NCBI GenBank assembly: GCA_024867545.1
Contig: JANFNE010000045.1
Coordinates: 62,001 to 126,000, forward strand
Direction: 5' to 3'
From: Phytopythium helicoides
Lineage: Eukaryota; Oomycota; Peronosporomycetes; Pythiales; Pythiaceae
DNA: 64,000 nucleotides
This document shows positions 52,337 through 63,886 of the stretch, piece by piece. The position numbers were made by a program, and so were the translations under genes. Each line of letters starts with the position of its first letter. The stretch's first letter is position 1. The notes under the pieces are model-generated. The model saw only the letters and a list, made by a program, of their open reading frames with translations. It was not told the DNA's origin and made no database searches.

Positions 52337-55300
52337 ATGCCGACCACGAGCAGCTCGGCGACTCCTTCGCCGTTCCTACCTCCATCTGTTCCTTCGTCGT
52401 CGAGTCAAGCTGGCGCTGGACCCGTCTCAACTGGCCCCGGGCTCCCTCGGAGAGCTGGAGGAGACGTAGCGCTCGGACTCTTTAGCAAGATCGCGGCAGC
52501 GCGGAAAGACAAGCTATCTGCAATTGTGCGAGTGGTCTAGCGGCGGCTTAGAACAGAGCATCTTGGTGACTAAGTGGTGTAACATAGGCAAGAGCTTCAG
52601 TTGGAGACGCGATCGCTACCACTCCTAACTACGAAAAGCGAGGAAGCCTCCCAGCAACGCAGCCGTCCAGCCATTTCCCCGAGATAGCAGACAACATGGG
52701 TGGGGGCGGATTCTATGCGTCAAAACATGAATTGTTACGCAGCTAACACTCTAAGATTGCTATGTGGAAGTGAACAGCGGGAGAGGGACGGCAGCAAGAC
52801 CTCTTGCACTACACCCACGTAAGGTGACGGCGCAGAACTTTGCTCAGAACCTCCGGTGGGCAAAGCAGCCAGCTACGATGGATGAAAGCTTCACACCTGG
52901 GCGTCATCGTTCGGTGTCCGTGATACAACAGCGTGGTGTTGATTCTGTTGGGATTGGTGCCTCTGGGCCGGCAACTCCTGTCAATCGGGCTCCTCGGCGT
53001 TCTATCGATGGACTGGTATGAAAAAGTAAAACAACGCAGCGGGATGAGCTTACACTAAAACTAAATTTCCTGCTAGCGAGCAGTCAACTCAGTAAAATCT
53101 GATCGACATCTCTTGTTGAAGGAATATAATAGCCAGCGACCATCAACAGCGAACGAGGTAAGAAAGTCAAGGCACTATTTCAACACCCGATAGAGCACTG
53201 ATCCACCGTCAAGCAGGTGGTTGTGCCAAGTAACGAGGAACCAACATTTGGCAGCGTGAGAGGCTACGTGAGGTACAGATTCTGTTAATTTTACTTATCT
53301 GCAAGTGATCTAATGTGTTCGAGGTGTCTTGATTTTCAGGAGAATGCCAGAGTCGAGTGTAATCTCTACCGACGTGACCAATGTAAGATGTCAGCAGTTC
53401 TCGTACAATTATCTAACATCTGAACGATATTTCATCTCTCTAGCCTGTTTCACCAAAGCGTATAGATCGACTGGAATTGGTTCGTCCTCGTACAATGGAG
53501 TCCCAAGTTTTGGACAAAGATAGCAAACGCATCACGGTGCGCAAAGCTCTCCCTCAAGCTCAGCAAGAAACGCCGTTGCCAGATACATCCGACCTAAACG
53601 CAACCCCCGGAGGTGAATCAGGGCAACAAGAGGTCTGTTCACTTTTGTTAATATTGGAGGCATCATTGAGTGAGTCACTGAGTGAAAGTGGGTGAAAGAT
53701 AAGGTCTTCTTTGCTGTCACAGCGGAAATTCCTGGTGTACCGATCGTCTATCGGAACCAAAAAGTAAGAGGTGCAGCGGTACAGATTGATCCAAAAACAG
53801 CTGTCTTATAATTCCGTGTGGCACAGGCAAAGGCTTCAAATCCGGAGCGGCTAAACCTCGATCGTAGAAATCTCCCAGTTGTTCCACTCCTGGAAGGAGA
53901 GCAAGTTCTTCGACTACTAAATCTTCAGAACAACGCAATTCGTAAGATCGAAAATCTGTTTGGCCTGCCCAACCTCATCTTTCTTGATCTGTACAATAAC
54001 CGCATCGAGGTAGGCGAATCAGGTTACCACCGTGTAATGGTTTTCTGACTGCATCCATATCACTCTAGAAACTAGAAGGTCTCGATGTGGTACCTAATCT
54101 TCGCGTCCTCATGATGGGGAAGAACCGTCTTCGTGCGATTGAGAATCTTGAATGCCTCAAGAAACTAGACGTCCTCGACCTCCACAGGTAAGCGCAGTCC
54201 CGTTGTATTGACACATGATTGTGTTGACTGAATCAGCACACATCCGTGACCAGCAATGAGATAGAGCAGATGCAGAACCTGAATGAGTTACGTGAGCTAC
54301 GCGTTCTCAACTTGGGTGGCAACAAAATCACAGTGCTCGAGAATGTTGAAAAACTAACTTTACTCAACGAGCTCAACCTTCGACGTAACGCTATCACCCG
54401 CATTGGTATCATCGGAAATTTACCATCACTACAGCGCCTCTTCTTGTCCAATAACAAACTTGAGACACTTGAAGCAATTGAACCCTTGTTCCAGATATCC
54501 TCGATCAATGAGCTGCGACTAGACTCCAACACAGTCTGCGAAAGCAATCAGGCGAAATACCGTGCACGAATGATTCAAAGCTTTCCCGCCCTTCGCCATC
54601 TCGATCTGCGAGCACTCAGCGATAGCGATCGTCAAGAAGCGACTCAATATTTTGCCTCTCCACCGTTAAACTCATCAACGCAGGAGCAAGATGAGGCAGA
54701 AGAAGCTCAGCGCACTCACACAGTCTCGTGCATTCGTGGACTCTGGAATAAGCGCGATTCCCTGGGGTCCTTCTCGGGGCGAGGAAAGCCTCGTTCCCAG
54801 GACAATTCATGGGGAGGCAGTGGGTATGACTCTGCTTCGACGGACCTACCTTGCTCTGCTGGGTACGAAGAGCGAGAACTGAAGCCAACAATGCGAGAAG
54901 ATCCGACAATACACAATAACAACACAGGGTTCTCAATCATCGAAGTTCACGGTGATTTTCGAGTCTTGATTATCTATGGAGATGCATTGGCTGCTCTAGA
55001 GTCGACTCGGGCACGGTCGATCGTCAATGCTATCACATTTCGGTTCATAGACATCGACAAAGTCGCGAGTGATGTGATAGTGGCCCATCTCAAGCTATTT
55101 ACCAGGCTCCGAAGACTAAATTTCTCCCACAACGACCTCAATGCGTTTGCGCAGCTCACATGGCTTTCTTTCCTCGGGACAAAGGCCGAAGAAGTCCGTG
55201 GCTGCACCACTCGCCAAGATGCATGACTATGATGCTGACAATTATTTTTTCTCAAATCAGGTATACATTTCACACAATGGCGTGTGCGGCAAAGCCCTTC

Positions 55301-55913
55301 TCAAGCGATTCGTTGGGGCACGCTTGAGTGTGAGTCCTTGCACGCTTCCTTTCCTTGCCCAGCAAATGCGAGCTAAGTTGGTGTCGTGTAGAACGTTGTG
55401 CGCCTCAACAGCGAGGAAATCTCGCTGGCAGACCGAATTATGGGGAAACAACTCTTCCCGAAAGCGAGCAAAGGCGCGCAAGTTGGTGACGGTACGGATT
55501 CCTTGGAGTCTCAGACGCACCAGCAGCGTCCTGAAAAGCTGAAGGAGAAGGACCGATTGTCCATTTCCAAGTCTGTGCGACCGCTCGGGAGCTCGGGAAA
55601 TGCTGCACTTGCAACTGTGAGCGTCGCAGAGATCTTTTCACTTGCATCCGACATGGAAACCAAAGCATCGGTAGGTCTAGTATTCAGTTGGCGCAGTTGG
55701 AGTTGCTGAGGTCGGAGTTCGTCTACAACACAGGTGCTCGACCACGCATGGAAGGCATTGCTAGCTTCCATCATCCAGGTTTGTGATCTGCTTGCTCAGC
55801 AACGATTCCGCCTACAGAAGGTAACGCTCATAATGTGTTTGCGTCGACAGGAGACACTGCAGGACATGGAGAAGCGCGAGAGCGTTATGTCGAGCTGTCT
55901 GGACGGTCTGTGA
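52337..55913 (+). CDS. LRRC49: LRRC49-like, tubulin polyglutamylase complex subunit
   Basis: A multi-exon gene. Downstream exons with consistent phase are about 52770-53015, 53077-53157, 53217-53272, 53340-53382, 53444-53632, 53704-53763, 53827-54009, 54069-54187, 54254-55193, 55261-55329, 55392-55670, 55734-55778 and 55851-55913. The LRR block matches LRRC49 closely (NPERLNLDRRNLP, NLIFLDLYNNRIEKLEGL, LRVLNLGGNKI). The later domain is also present (VHGDFRVLIIYGDALAALES and NAITFRFIDIDK). In animals LRRC49 helps target the TTLL1 polyglutamylase to axonemal tubulin. The first exon (from the ATG at 52337) and its donor are uncertain, and the 54254-55193 exon uses an odd GTCCGT donor. Confidence 0.85.
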
Positions 55914-56003
55914 CGTCGCTTGTAGTTCCAGTTTTGAATGATCCCATCGTCCCGCACGGGTGCATCACAGTTGCAGTGAAAATGTACATTGTCGCCGCGT
56001 GGT

Positions 56004-56318
56004 CTACTCCTCCATCTCGGCGTCCTTGTCGGCCTTGTCGGCCTTGGGGTCGACCTCGCCCTTGGCCTCGCGCTCCGCCTGGCGCATCTTCATGCGGCGC
56101 AGCACCTTGCGCGACACCTTCTTGGTCTCCGTCTTTCCGCCGGCCGCTTTCTGCTCGCCACAGCGCCTCAGTCAGTCATTCCATCGAGATTTCAAGCCCA
56201 GCAGCACGCGTCGCACCCGCTCGCGCTTCTTCTGCAGCTTCTCCTTGCGCTCCTTCTCCTTGACGACCTCCAGCTCGTACTGGGCCTTGATCTTGTTGCG
56301 GTTGTTCTTGCGCGACAT
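56004..56318 (-). CDS. Small Lys/Arg/Glu-rich coiled-coil protein
   Basis: Two exons (56217-56318 and 56004-56150, 66-nt intron) give 82 aa. It is highly charged throughout (VVKEKERKEKLQKKRER; VSRKVLRRMKMRQAEREA), predicted to be one long helix with an acidic end (KADKDAEMEE). Such proteins are often nucleolar or ribosome-associated, but I cannot name this one. It is head-to-head with the EndoG-type gene (148 bp between starts). Confidence 0.7.
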
Positions 56319-56465
56319 GGCTGACGTCGAGCGCGACTGCTAATGGCGCGCCAAGTGACGTGGTGAGGTGGAGGCGGCCGCCAGTCAACTTTGTCTTGAG
56401 GAATGTATCGGACCAAAGAGAGCCGCGGGACCAAACAGGTTCCCTCCGCCACTCGGACGAGCGCC

Positions 56466-57820
56466 ATGAAGGCCAAGCGAAGACCCAGCAGCGCGTCGCT
56501 GCTCGCCGCGCTGCCCCCGAGCCTGCGGTGCGTGCGGCGCTCCGTCGACGGCGCTGAGGCCTCCGGTCGACCTGCTAACGCGCGTGGTGGCGCGATCGCT
56601 GCAGCCGCACGGCCGCGGGCGTCGCGCTCGGCGTTTGGATCGGCGCGGTCGGCGTCTTGACGCTGTTTCCCGAGCGCCAGCCGAGCGATGGACAGCAGCA
56701 GCTGGGGGAGCTCCGCAGCCATGAGGCACTGCGCTACGGAGCGCCCTCGACCGCCAACGTGCTCGTGCGCAGCGGATACGTCGCCTCGTACGACTTCCGG
56801 TGCGGTTGGGTCGACATTGGAGCGTTCGAGTGCTGGAGAGTGACGCCTTCTCATGAAATCGACAGCACGCGCAATCCGGCGTGGGTGATCGAGAAGCTCA
56901 CCAAGGAGTCGCTGGCTGCGGCGGACGAGGCAGACCGAGCCAAGTCGGCCTTCAAGCCCGACAGCGAGACACCCGACGCCTTCCGCGTGCACCCGAACCA
57001 GTTCCTTAAGAGCGGCTATGACAAGGGCCATCTCGCGCCAGCGAGTACGACAACGCACTTGGGATCCGACCATCCCTTCGAGCTTGACTGACGGGAACTG
57101 CCTGCTTGGACAGGGGACATGAGCCGATCGCAAACTGCGATGGACGAGAGCTTCCTCATGACAAACATCTCACCCCAGGTCGGTGTGGGCTTCAACCGCG
57201 GCTACTGGTCGAGGCTCGAGGGCTTCGTGCGGCACCTGGCGCACCAGTACGACGCTGTGTACGTTGTCACCGGCCCACTCTACCTCCCAAAGGTAGGAAC
57301 TTTGCTCCTGCACATGATGAGGCGGGGAAAGACATGCATACTCACACTATCGAGATTGCAGAAGGACAAGAAGACAGGCGAGTACGTGGTGTCGTATCCG
57401 GTCATTGGGACTCCACCGGACGCTATTGCAGTGCCCACGCATTTCTTCAAGGTAATTCTCGCTGAGGGCCGAGGCGGCAACACGTTTGTGACCGCGGGCT
57501 TCATCCTCCCGAACCGCCAAATCGCGGAGAAAAAGGAGTTGCGCGACTTTGAGGCGCCACTCGAAGTTATCGAAAAGTATGCGGGTCTGGTCTTCTTCGA
57601 CAAGGTGCGAAGGGTGCTTGCTCTTTTTTTTTTTTTTTTGCGCTGCAGGTGGAGTATGCAGCGCAACTCAATGACTTGTGCTCTTGCTGCAATTTGACAG
57701 CTTCGTCACATCAGAAAGCGAGACTTGTGCTCAGAGACCAAGTGCTCACTGGCACCGGCGTACTGGCGATCGATCGAAGCGAGCACGGAATCTACCAAGG
57801 CAGCGGTGAAGAACAACTAG
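56466..57820 (+). CDS. EndoG-type DNA/RNA non-specific endonuclease
   Basis: A sugar-non-specific nuclease of the beta-beta-alpha-Me fold, usually in mitochondria. Exons 56466-56527, 56605-56799, 56866-57044, 57114-57292 and 57362-57604 are phase-consistent. The active-site block is SGYDKGHLAPARDM, where family members usually have DRGH; the catalytic His is kept. The metal-ligand Asn region is LMTNISPQVGVGFNRGYW. An N-terminal hydrophobic segment (VALGVWIGAVGVLTLF) after a basic leader fits a mitochondrial anchor. The last exon starts at about 57651 (VEYAAQLNDL). A very short 37-nt intron followed by LCSETKCSLAP and a TAG at 57818-57820 reads best, but a straight read-through to 58020 is possible. 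Confidence 0.85.
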
Positions 57821-57968
57821 GTGGCACTGGATCCGACTTCATATCATTACCACGAATGGAGATACTTTCGCTGAGAGCAGCTTACGTTTCTCCATTCCCC
57901 TTCGTACCTGCACCTGTCGGATCCATCCCACAGTACGTTACACCAACCCGCAATGAGGCGAGCAAACT

Positions 57969-59514
57969 CTACGGGAGGTGCGACCCCGTCTGCACGGGCG
58001 GAGGTGGTTGCACCTGCTGATAGTAAGGAGTTGGTCCTGCGCCGTACGGCTGCGGGTGGTACGGATCCTGGGGAGGATAGGCAGTATACCCTGCCATACC
58101 ATGCTGAGCCATCGGCGATGCCGCAGTGTATGGTGCGTACATTGCCATTTGAGCAACTGGAAGTCCATAACCCGGTAGCACTGAAGCAACAGGTGAGGCC
58201 ATTGCACCTTTGGCTCCTTGACTCGCGAGGTTGCAGGTTGTCGTTCGACCCTGTGATTAACAATCGGTAAGTATCAAGTGGTTTGCGTGATAGATCCAAT
58301 TGAAAGTAGCGCGTGACTCACATCGATGACCTTCTGTGGCTGAACAAGAGCTCGATCGGCGCCAACCTTGTACTTGAAAGTCACGAACCCATACCCCTTG
58401 CTCTTCCCAGTTTTGCGGTCGCGCGCGATCGCGGCTTCCTCAATCTCGCCAAACTTCAGGAACGTCTCACGAAGTGATTCGTCATTCGTCTCCCAAGGCA
58501 GTCCACGCACAAACAGCTTCCGATCCGCAATCGAGGGCGATCCTGGCTGGCCGCCAACCGAACTGGCGGGTGACACGGGTGGCGGAGGCAGACCCATCAT
58601 CGGATAGACGGATCCCATAGGACTCGTGTACACCGTGTGGCCAACAGGAGAGGCGAGGCCTCCGCCCCGAATGTTCATTTGATGCAAATGGTGGTTGTTG
58701 AAGTGGTGGTGCTCCTCATGGTATCGAACGGCCGCCATGTTGCACGTTGCCTTGCGGCCCTGTTGATATCACTGTAAGACACAGCGGGTTGTGATTACGG
58801 TAGCGTTCGGCACGTACATTGACCGGGATGATTTGCTGCTCGACTGCACGCTGGGCAGCGTCCATGTCAAAGAACGTGACGAATCCAAATCCGCGGGACT
58901 TGCCGGTGGCCTTGTCGTAGATGACGACGCCCTCCTGGACGTCGCCGAAGACGGAGAAGGCCTCCTTGAGGTGCTCCGACTTGGTCTCCCACGCCAGCCC
59001 GCGCACGAACACCTTGCGGTGCGTCACGTCCACGCTGGCGACGGCCTTGATCTCGTCCAGCACGGGCGAGAACTGGGTCGCGCTACATATCAGCGGCGAC
59101 ACACAAGCAGCAAGCAGCACACATAGCACAGCACACGCGTCCGAGATGGGAGCACGGCACGTCGTCAACACCGGTCCCTCACACACCGTCACACAGAGCA
59201 GGCTCCTCCTGGACGCGCACACGCATACATGCACCGACACACACACGCACACACACAGTCTCCCATGCAGACACACGCACGTACGCGCTCGTGAGGATCT
59301 CGAGCAGCTGGTCGCGCGAGAAGGGCTCGAGCAGCCGGCGCACGGCGGCGCGCTCGCGGCCCAGCGCCTCGTCCTCGACCTCGACTGTGGCCGTGGTGCT
59401 CGCGTTGCTGCGCCGGTCGTCGTCGTCCGACAGCTCCATGGCCTGCAGCGCGCGCCGCTGCTCCTCCTCCTCCTCGCGCTTGCGCTTCTTGAGCGCGCTC
59501 TCCTCGTCGTCCAT
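57969..59514 (-). CDS. Two-RRM hnRNP-like RNA-binding protein (UBA2-like)
   Basis: Four exons (59285-59514, 59082-58818, 58759-58322, 58250-57969) total 404 aa. An acidic/Lys-rich start is followed by [14 protein letters not shown], a helix also present in plant UBA2 proteins. RRM1 has [10 protein letters not shown] and [13 protein letters not shown]2 has [10 protein letters not shown] and [11 protein letters not shown] His/Gly-rich linker separates them, and the C-terminus is Pro/Gln/Tyr-rich ([13 protein letters not shown]). Each RRM is cut by a phase-0 intron at the same point, after which the next exon starts GR-x-(A/T)-TCN-(M/L)-A. The first intron (about 200 nt) contains CA repeats. Probably acts in nuclear mRNA processing or stability. 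Confidence 0.85.
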
Positions 59515-59677
59515 GCGCCGCGCGACGCCTTTCTCCGAGTTTCTTTTTTTCCGCGGTCCTTCTCCACGGTGTCGCAAGGCTCGCGCGCGATTTCGGCCAA
59601 TCGCGGCGCGCCATTCGTAGTTTCCGGCCAATCGCAGCGCGCGGAGCCTCGCAGTGGCCCGCCGCCCCGCCAGAAAG

Positions 59678-61103
59678 ATGAGCCTGAGCGAGCTCGATGC
59701 GCGCGGGCTCGGCACGCCCGCGGCCGCCGCCAAGGAGGAGCAGCCCGCGCAGGAGGTGGCGGAGCGCCGCAACCAGTCCAAGTACGACTTCGTCAAGGTG
59801 CGCGTCTGGGTCGAGGACCACGTGTACGTGCTCTCGCGCTACCTCGTCTCGCGCGCGCTCGTGGGCACCAAGGTGCGGCCGCTGCTGAGGCTCAGGTGCG
59901 CCGCCGAGCTGACGGCGGCCGCAGATCAGGTCCAAGGATGCGGTGCAGATCTCGCTCGACCTCAAGCGGGTGCGAACCAAGGCGGACTGCTGCGTGTGGA
60001 GTGACGCCGCTGACGCTGCCTGCGCCGACAGACGCTCGTGGATCTCGGGTTGACCGACATCGTGCAGGTTTTTTCGGCTCGCTGGATCCGCATACATGCT
60101 CAATTGGGAAGCTTGTTTGACCGCACTCATGGTGAGCAGGAGCAGTTTGAGGACTTTCTCTACAAGACGATGCTCGCGTTCGGCTACGGAGAGGCCTACA
60201 TCTCACGCTACCGCATGATGTCAAGGTACAGCTCACTTTCTCGAGGACTGCCATGCGCTTCCTTTTGACTCCTAACTCGTCGTCCGCCATCGACAGCTTT
60301 CATCAGAATCGCGTCCCACTGCTAATCATCTTGGCCGGCACAGCTTGCACAGGCAAATCGACTCTCGCAACCAAGGCGAGTGTCTCTGAGCAATCCACCT
60401 CGGTAGCTGAGAGTAATAACCCGCGTTTCTTTGCTTGGAACAGCTCGCAGATCGCCTCAACTTGTCTAGCGTGCTGCAAACCGACCTCATTTTTGAGCTC
60501 ATGTGCAATTTCTCGGGGTGTGTGAGCTCGTTGAACGGCTTCTCTATCTGTTGTGCATCCGTAACTCGAGCGATTCTGTCGATGTTATCCCATAGGAAAG
60601 AGCGCGTCGCCTACACTGACACTTCGTTCGACTCGCCCGAGGCGCTAATTGAGGCGTATAAGAAGGACTGCGAAGTGGTGCGCGATGGCGTACGGTCGGA
60701 TATTGATAAGTGCCTGAAGGACGGCAAGTCGCTCATCATCGAGGGGTTCCACATCGACCCGCGGCTGTATCAGGCACACTTGGCTGCCGCTGCCAGCAAG
60801 AGTGAGTCGCCTGGGATCGTGGTGCCGTTCCTCTTGACGATCAACGGCCCCGACCACCACAACTTCATCACGCACTCGCCCGATCCGCGCTACCGCACGG
60901 AGGCAGCGGGTGACGTGGGCTTTCGCAACCTTCAGACTGTGCAGCAGTACCTCACGGCGCACGCCGAGGACCAAGACGCCGTGCCATTCACCGAGATCTC
61001 CATCGACCTGCACTCGTTCCACGGCACGCTGGACCTCCTGCACGACGTCGTGCTCAAGCGCATCGAGGAAGTGTACGTTGGCTCCGGCGGGCTCAAGGGC
61101 TGA
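59678..61103 (+). CDS. LPA1-like P-loop kinase (2-phosphoglycerate kinase family)
   Basis: Seven exons (59678-59872, 59925-59969, 60032-60067, 60140-60225, 60297-60375, 60444-60502, 60596-61103) total 335 aa. The N-terminal module (KYDFVKVRVWVEDH, YVLSRYLVSRALVGTK, LVDLGLTDIVQ) and the GYGEAYISRYRMM segment are those of plant LPA1-type proteins. The kinase core follows with Walker A GTACTGKSTLAT, VLQTDLIFEL, and the lid-side IIEGFHIDP. The family is linked to phytate synthesis in plants; activity here is inferred. The intron at 60376-60443 best fits a GC-AG type. The C-terminal half is one exon. Confidence 0.82.
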
Positions 61104-61416
61104 GCGGTCACTGTACTGTACTTGCCGGTAGTTAGCTTGAATGATTGATCATGTCCTCGATGATTTGCATCAAGGACATGCTGATGATGCCACGCACGTC
61201 ATGACACCTAGTCGTCACGAGGAGCATCGAGGCGCGTTTTACATCGTGTTTCGAGACAATCTGTCACGTTTGTCTTGGCTCCCGCCGCCCACTGCACCCT
61301 CTTTCGTGCGGTGAACCCGTCGGATGGATTGCTCCGGATGCGATGCGACGTCAGTCGCCCCCGAGCAGCCGCATTCGCGCTTCCCCCGCGTCTTTGGCGA
61401 GCGCGAGCGCTGCGAA
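61104..61416. other. Intergenic with a 3' hairpin
   Basis: Between two plus-strand genes. A strong imperfect stem-loop lies at 61150-61180 (12 of 13 pairs, 5-base loop). No gene was seen. Confidence 0.6.
61150..61180 (+). other. Inverted repeat / hairpin in probable 3' UTR
   Basis: CATGTCCT pairs with AGGACATG, and after one mismatch GATG pairs with CATC around ATTTG. It lies 47 nt after the stop of the kinase gene. It is not followed by a T-run. It may be an RNA element or a dyad-symmetric protein site. Confidence 0.6.
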
Positions 61417-61875
61417 ATGCCGAGGAAGAAGGCGACGGCGCTGGCGGCGCGCGCGCCCGGCGAGAGCAAGCCCGTGCTGCCGCCCAAGTACGCGAGCCGG
61501 CTGTTCCGCTCGTCCTTCACGACGCTGCTGTCGGTGGGCGTGGCGGCGCAGAACGGGCTCTGGGACTGCGCGGCGCTCGCGTTCCTCGTGCTGCTCACGT
61601 CGCTCAACTACTGGCGCCACCCCGTGCGCGGCTGGCGACGCACGGCCGACATGACGGCGGTCTTCGGCGGCATGGCCTACCACATCTACTGCTGCGCGCT
61701 CTGCGACGACGCGCTGTACCAGGTCGCCTACGCGCTCTTCGTGGCCAACACGGCCTTCTGCTACCTGCAGGCGCGCCGCGCCGCCGACAAGGACGTGTCC
61801 TCGGCCTGGCACTGCGGCGTGCACATCGTCGGCAACCTCGCCAACATGCTGCTGTACGTCGGGCTCTCCCTCTAG
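61417..61875 (+). CDS. Small polytopic membrane protein, unknown
   Basis: 152 aa from the ATG at 61417 (MPRKKATALAARAPGESKP); the frame is open to an earlier ATG at 61324, but that leader is not protein-like. Four hydrophobic segments are visible (LAFLVLLTSLNYW, MTAVFGGMAYHIYCC, VAYALFVANTAFCYL, GNLANMLLYVGLSL), with short polar loops and His/Cys residues near the membrane (HPVRGWRRT; WHCGVHIVG). No family was recognised. It is convergent with the methyltransferase gene, 58 bp apart. Confidence 0.7.
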   Translation: MPRKKATALAARAPGESKPVLPPKYASRLFRSSFTTLLSVGVAAQNGLWDCAALAFLVLLTSLNYWRHPVRGWRRTADMTAVFGGMAYHIYCCALCDDALYQVAYALFVANTAFCYLQARRAADKDVSSAWHCGVHIVGNLANMLLYVGLSL

Positions 61876-61933
61876 GCAAGAAGAAAGCGTCTATGCGTAA
61901 ATACCATGCATCCATCTATCTACCCATGCGTCT

Positions 61934-62989
61934 TCACTGACCGCGCGACGAAGCGTACGGCGAGCTCTCGATCGCTGACTGTGCGCGCGCCGTGCGCTCA
62001 TTCATGCGCTCACGAGACAGCGCCTCGTGGCTGCAGGCAACCTCGACGCGGTACGTGATCGCTGTCCTCGCCGTCTTCTCGCACGTGTAGACGTCGAGCT
62101 TGCTCGTCTCGACGGTTGCCGGCGGCGGGAACTGCTCCTTGACCGCTCGCCACACTAATTCATCGATCAGCTCGTGGTCGTCGACGTCAGCCCAGACGCT
62201 GAGGTCACGTGTCCATTTGATGGGATACTGCGCGACTGCCCCTCCGCCCTCCTTGACGAACACGTGCGAGACGCTGTCCTGCGTCCAGAATGCCTTCTCG
62301 CGCAGCTGGTAGCCCACGCTGTAGTACCCGAGCGCGTCGAGCGTGTCCACTGGGCAGTCGTGCGCGCTGGCCAGGATGAGGCCCGCTTCGGCTGCGCAGT
62401 GCACGACCTGCCAGGTGTCTCCGAACGCGCGTGGGGCTCGCTGCTCGTCCATGGGCGTGCCTCCCTGGCCGCGACAGAGCGTGACCCACACCTGCCCGTC
62501 CTGCGCGAGCACTCGCTGCGCGCTGGCGAAGAACTCGCGCAGCAGCTGCCGGTGGCGGCTGATTTTGTTCCTGCGGTTGCCGCCGGCCGCAAAGTGCGGG
62601 AAGTTGAACACGATGCGGTCGAACGGCGCGGCCGGCAGCGCCTCGCAGCGCTCCAGCGCCGTGGCGTCCACGCCGTGCAGCACGCGGACGCCGCCCGCCG
62701 CCAGCTCGCGCAGGATCTCGCCGCTGTTGGGGTACATGGCGGCCAGCTGCTCGGCGCCGTCGTAGCTCGAGGCCGTGACGTCCACCGCGCCGTCGGCCAC
62801 CCGCGCCTCGTTGGCGCGCAGGAACGCGCGCGAGTACGAGAAGTTGCCGTCGCCCACGATGAGCACGCGCGCGCCCACGCGCAGCGGCCCGAGCGTCGAC
62901 AGGTCGCCGAAGTGGCCGCTGCCTCCTGAGGCCATGGCGCTGGACGAGTGGAGCAGGCGGTTGAGGAGCTGGCGAGCCGCGAGGCGCAT
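61934..62989 (-). CDS. BMT5/FDXACB1-like 25S rRNA (uridine-N3) methyltransferase
   Basis: 351 aa from the ATG at 62989, or 332 from a second ATG at MASGGSGHF. A Rossmann-like methyltransferase (DUF2431) that in yeast makes m3U in 25S rRNA. Signature blocks are ARVLIVGDGNFSYSRAFL (SAM-binding loop), TASSYDGAEQL, HGVDATAL and PFDRIVFNFPH, followed by NKISRHRQLLREFF and VWVTLCRGQGGTP. The C-terminal 60 residues (LDVYTCEKTARTAITYRVEV) are not obviously a ferredoxin-fold anticodon-binding domain. The N-terminal RLAARQLLNRLLHSSS could be a mitochondrial leader if the first ATG is used. Confidence 0.8.
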   Translation of the reverse strand: MRLAARQLLNRLLHSSSAMASGGSGHFGDLSTLGPLRVGARVLIVGDGNFSYSRAFLRANEARVADGAVDVTASSYDGAEQLAAMYPNSGEILRELAAGGVRVLHGVDATALERCEALPAAPFDRIVFNFPHFAAGGNRRNKISRHRQLLREFFASAQRVLAQDGQVWVTLCRGQGGTPMDEQRAPRAFGDTWQVVHCAAEAGLILASAHDCPVDTLDALGYYSVGYQLREKAFWTQDSVSHVFVKEGGGAVAQYPIKWTRDLSVWADVDDHELIDELVWRAVKEQFPPPATVETSKLDVYTCEKTARTAITYRVEVACSHEALSRERMNERTARAQSAIESSPYASSRGQ

Positions 62990-63295
62990 CAAGGCTGCGC
63001 TCCAGTCGCTGGAGGCGCTGACGCACTGGGGTTGTTAAGAACGTGAGGTTTGTAACGGCTCCTTCAAGGACACGCATGTGGACGCAGCGGCGTATGGCAA
63101 GCTCGTGAGTTGCAACATGGTGGATGGCAGGCGCCGTAGGCTGGACGCGAGTGGTAGGTGGCGATCTGCCACTGCCAGCTGCCGACCGGCATCACCCGCT
63201 AGCAGGAGAGAGGAGCGACCGCTTCGATCCGCTTCAAGCTGGCACGAGAGTCGCAAGGAGGCGATGACTCGATGTCCATGTGCATAGCCAACTAT

Positions 63296-63886
63296 CTATT
63301 CCGAGTTGCCGAGCTGCGACTCCCTTTGGAGCCACAGGAACGCGAGGAGCAGCGCAAGCAGCGCCGCGACCACCGGCGCCGCGCCTAGACCCGAGGTCGA
63401 CTCCGTTGTCACCTCCGCCACCTCGTCGCTGCTCGACTCGGTCTCGCTCGCCTTCGCCCTTGACTTCTTAACGGGCGACGTGGTTCTCTGCTCCTTCTCG
63501 CGCCGTTGCCGGCGCTGCACCACAGCAGAACGAGTGCGCATGAGTCACACGACCGCAACGCCCACCCACAGCCCGCACCGCCGCACCGTGAGCTCAATGT
63601 CGTCGATCTTGAGCATGAGCTGCCAGGGGACGGGGACGCCCTCACGCTGCAGCAGGCTCACGAGCGCCTCGCGGTGCGCCAGGAACTCCTCGTACTTGCC
63701 CACGACCTCCTCGCCGAACTCGTCGTCCTGCTTGGCGCGCGCGTGCGCCTCCTGCAGGTCGTCGTCCAGCTTGTACAGCTCCACGAGCATCTTGGTGATG
63801 GCGGGCGACCGGCTGCGCAGCGACTCGAGCCCCTCCGTCAGCAGCGACGGGTGCCGCGTCAGCGACTTGCGCCGCTCCTCGGCCAT
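63296..63886 (-). CDS. Tail-anchored coiled-coil protein, unknown
   Basis: Two exons (63587-63886 and 63296-63514, 72-nt intron) give 172 aa. The N-terminal half is helical and charged (ITKMLVELYKLDDDLQEAHA), the middle is basic then acidic (KSRAKASETESSSDEVAEVT), and the C-terminus has one membrane helix (APVVAALLALLLAFLWL) eight residues from the end. This is the layout of a tail-anchored protein inserted post-translationally into ER or mitochondrial membranes. No family was recognised. The upstream 115 bp contain CCAAT-type sequences in both orientations. Confidence 0.72.
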
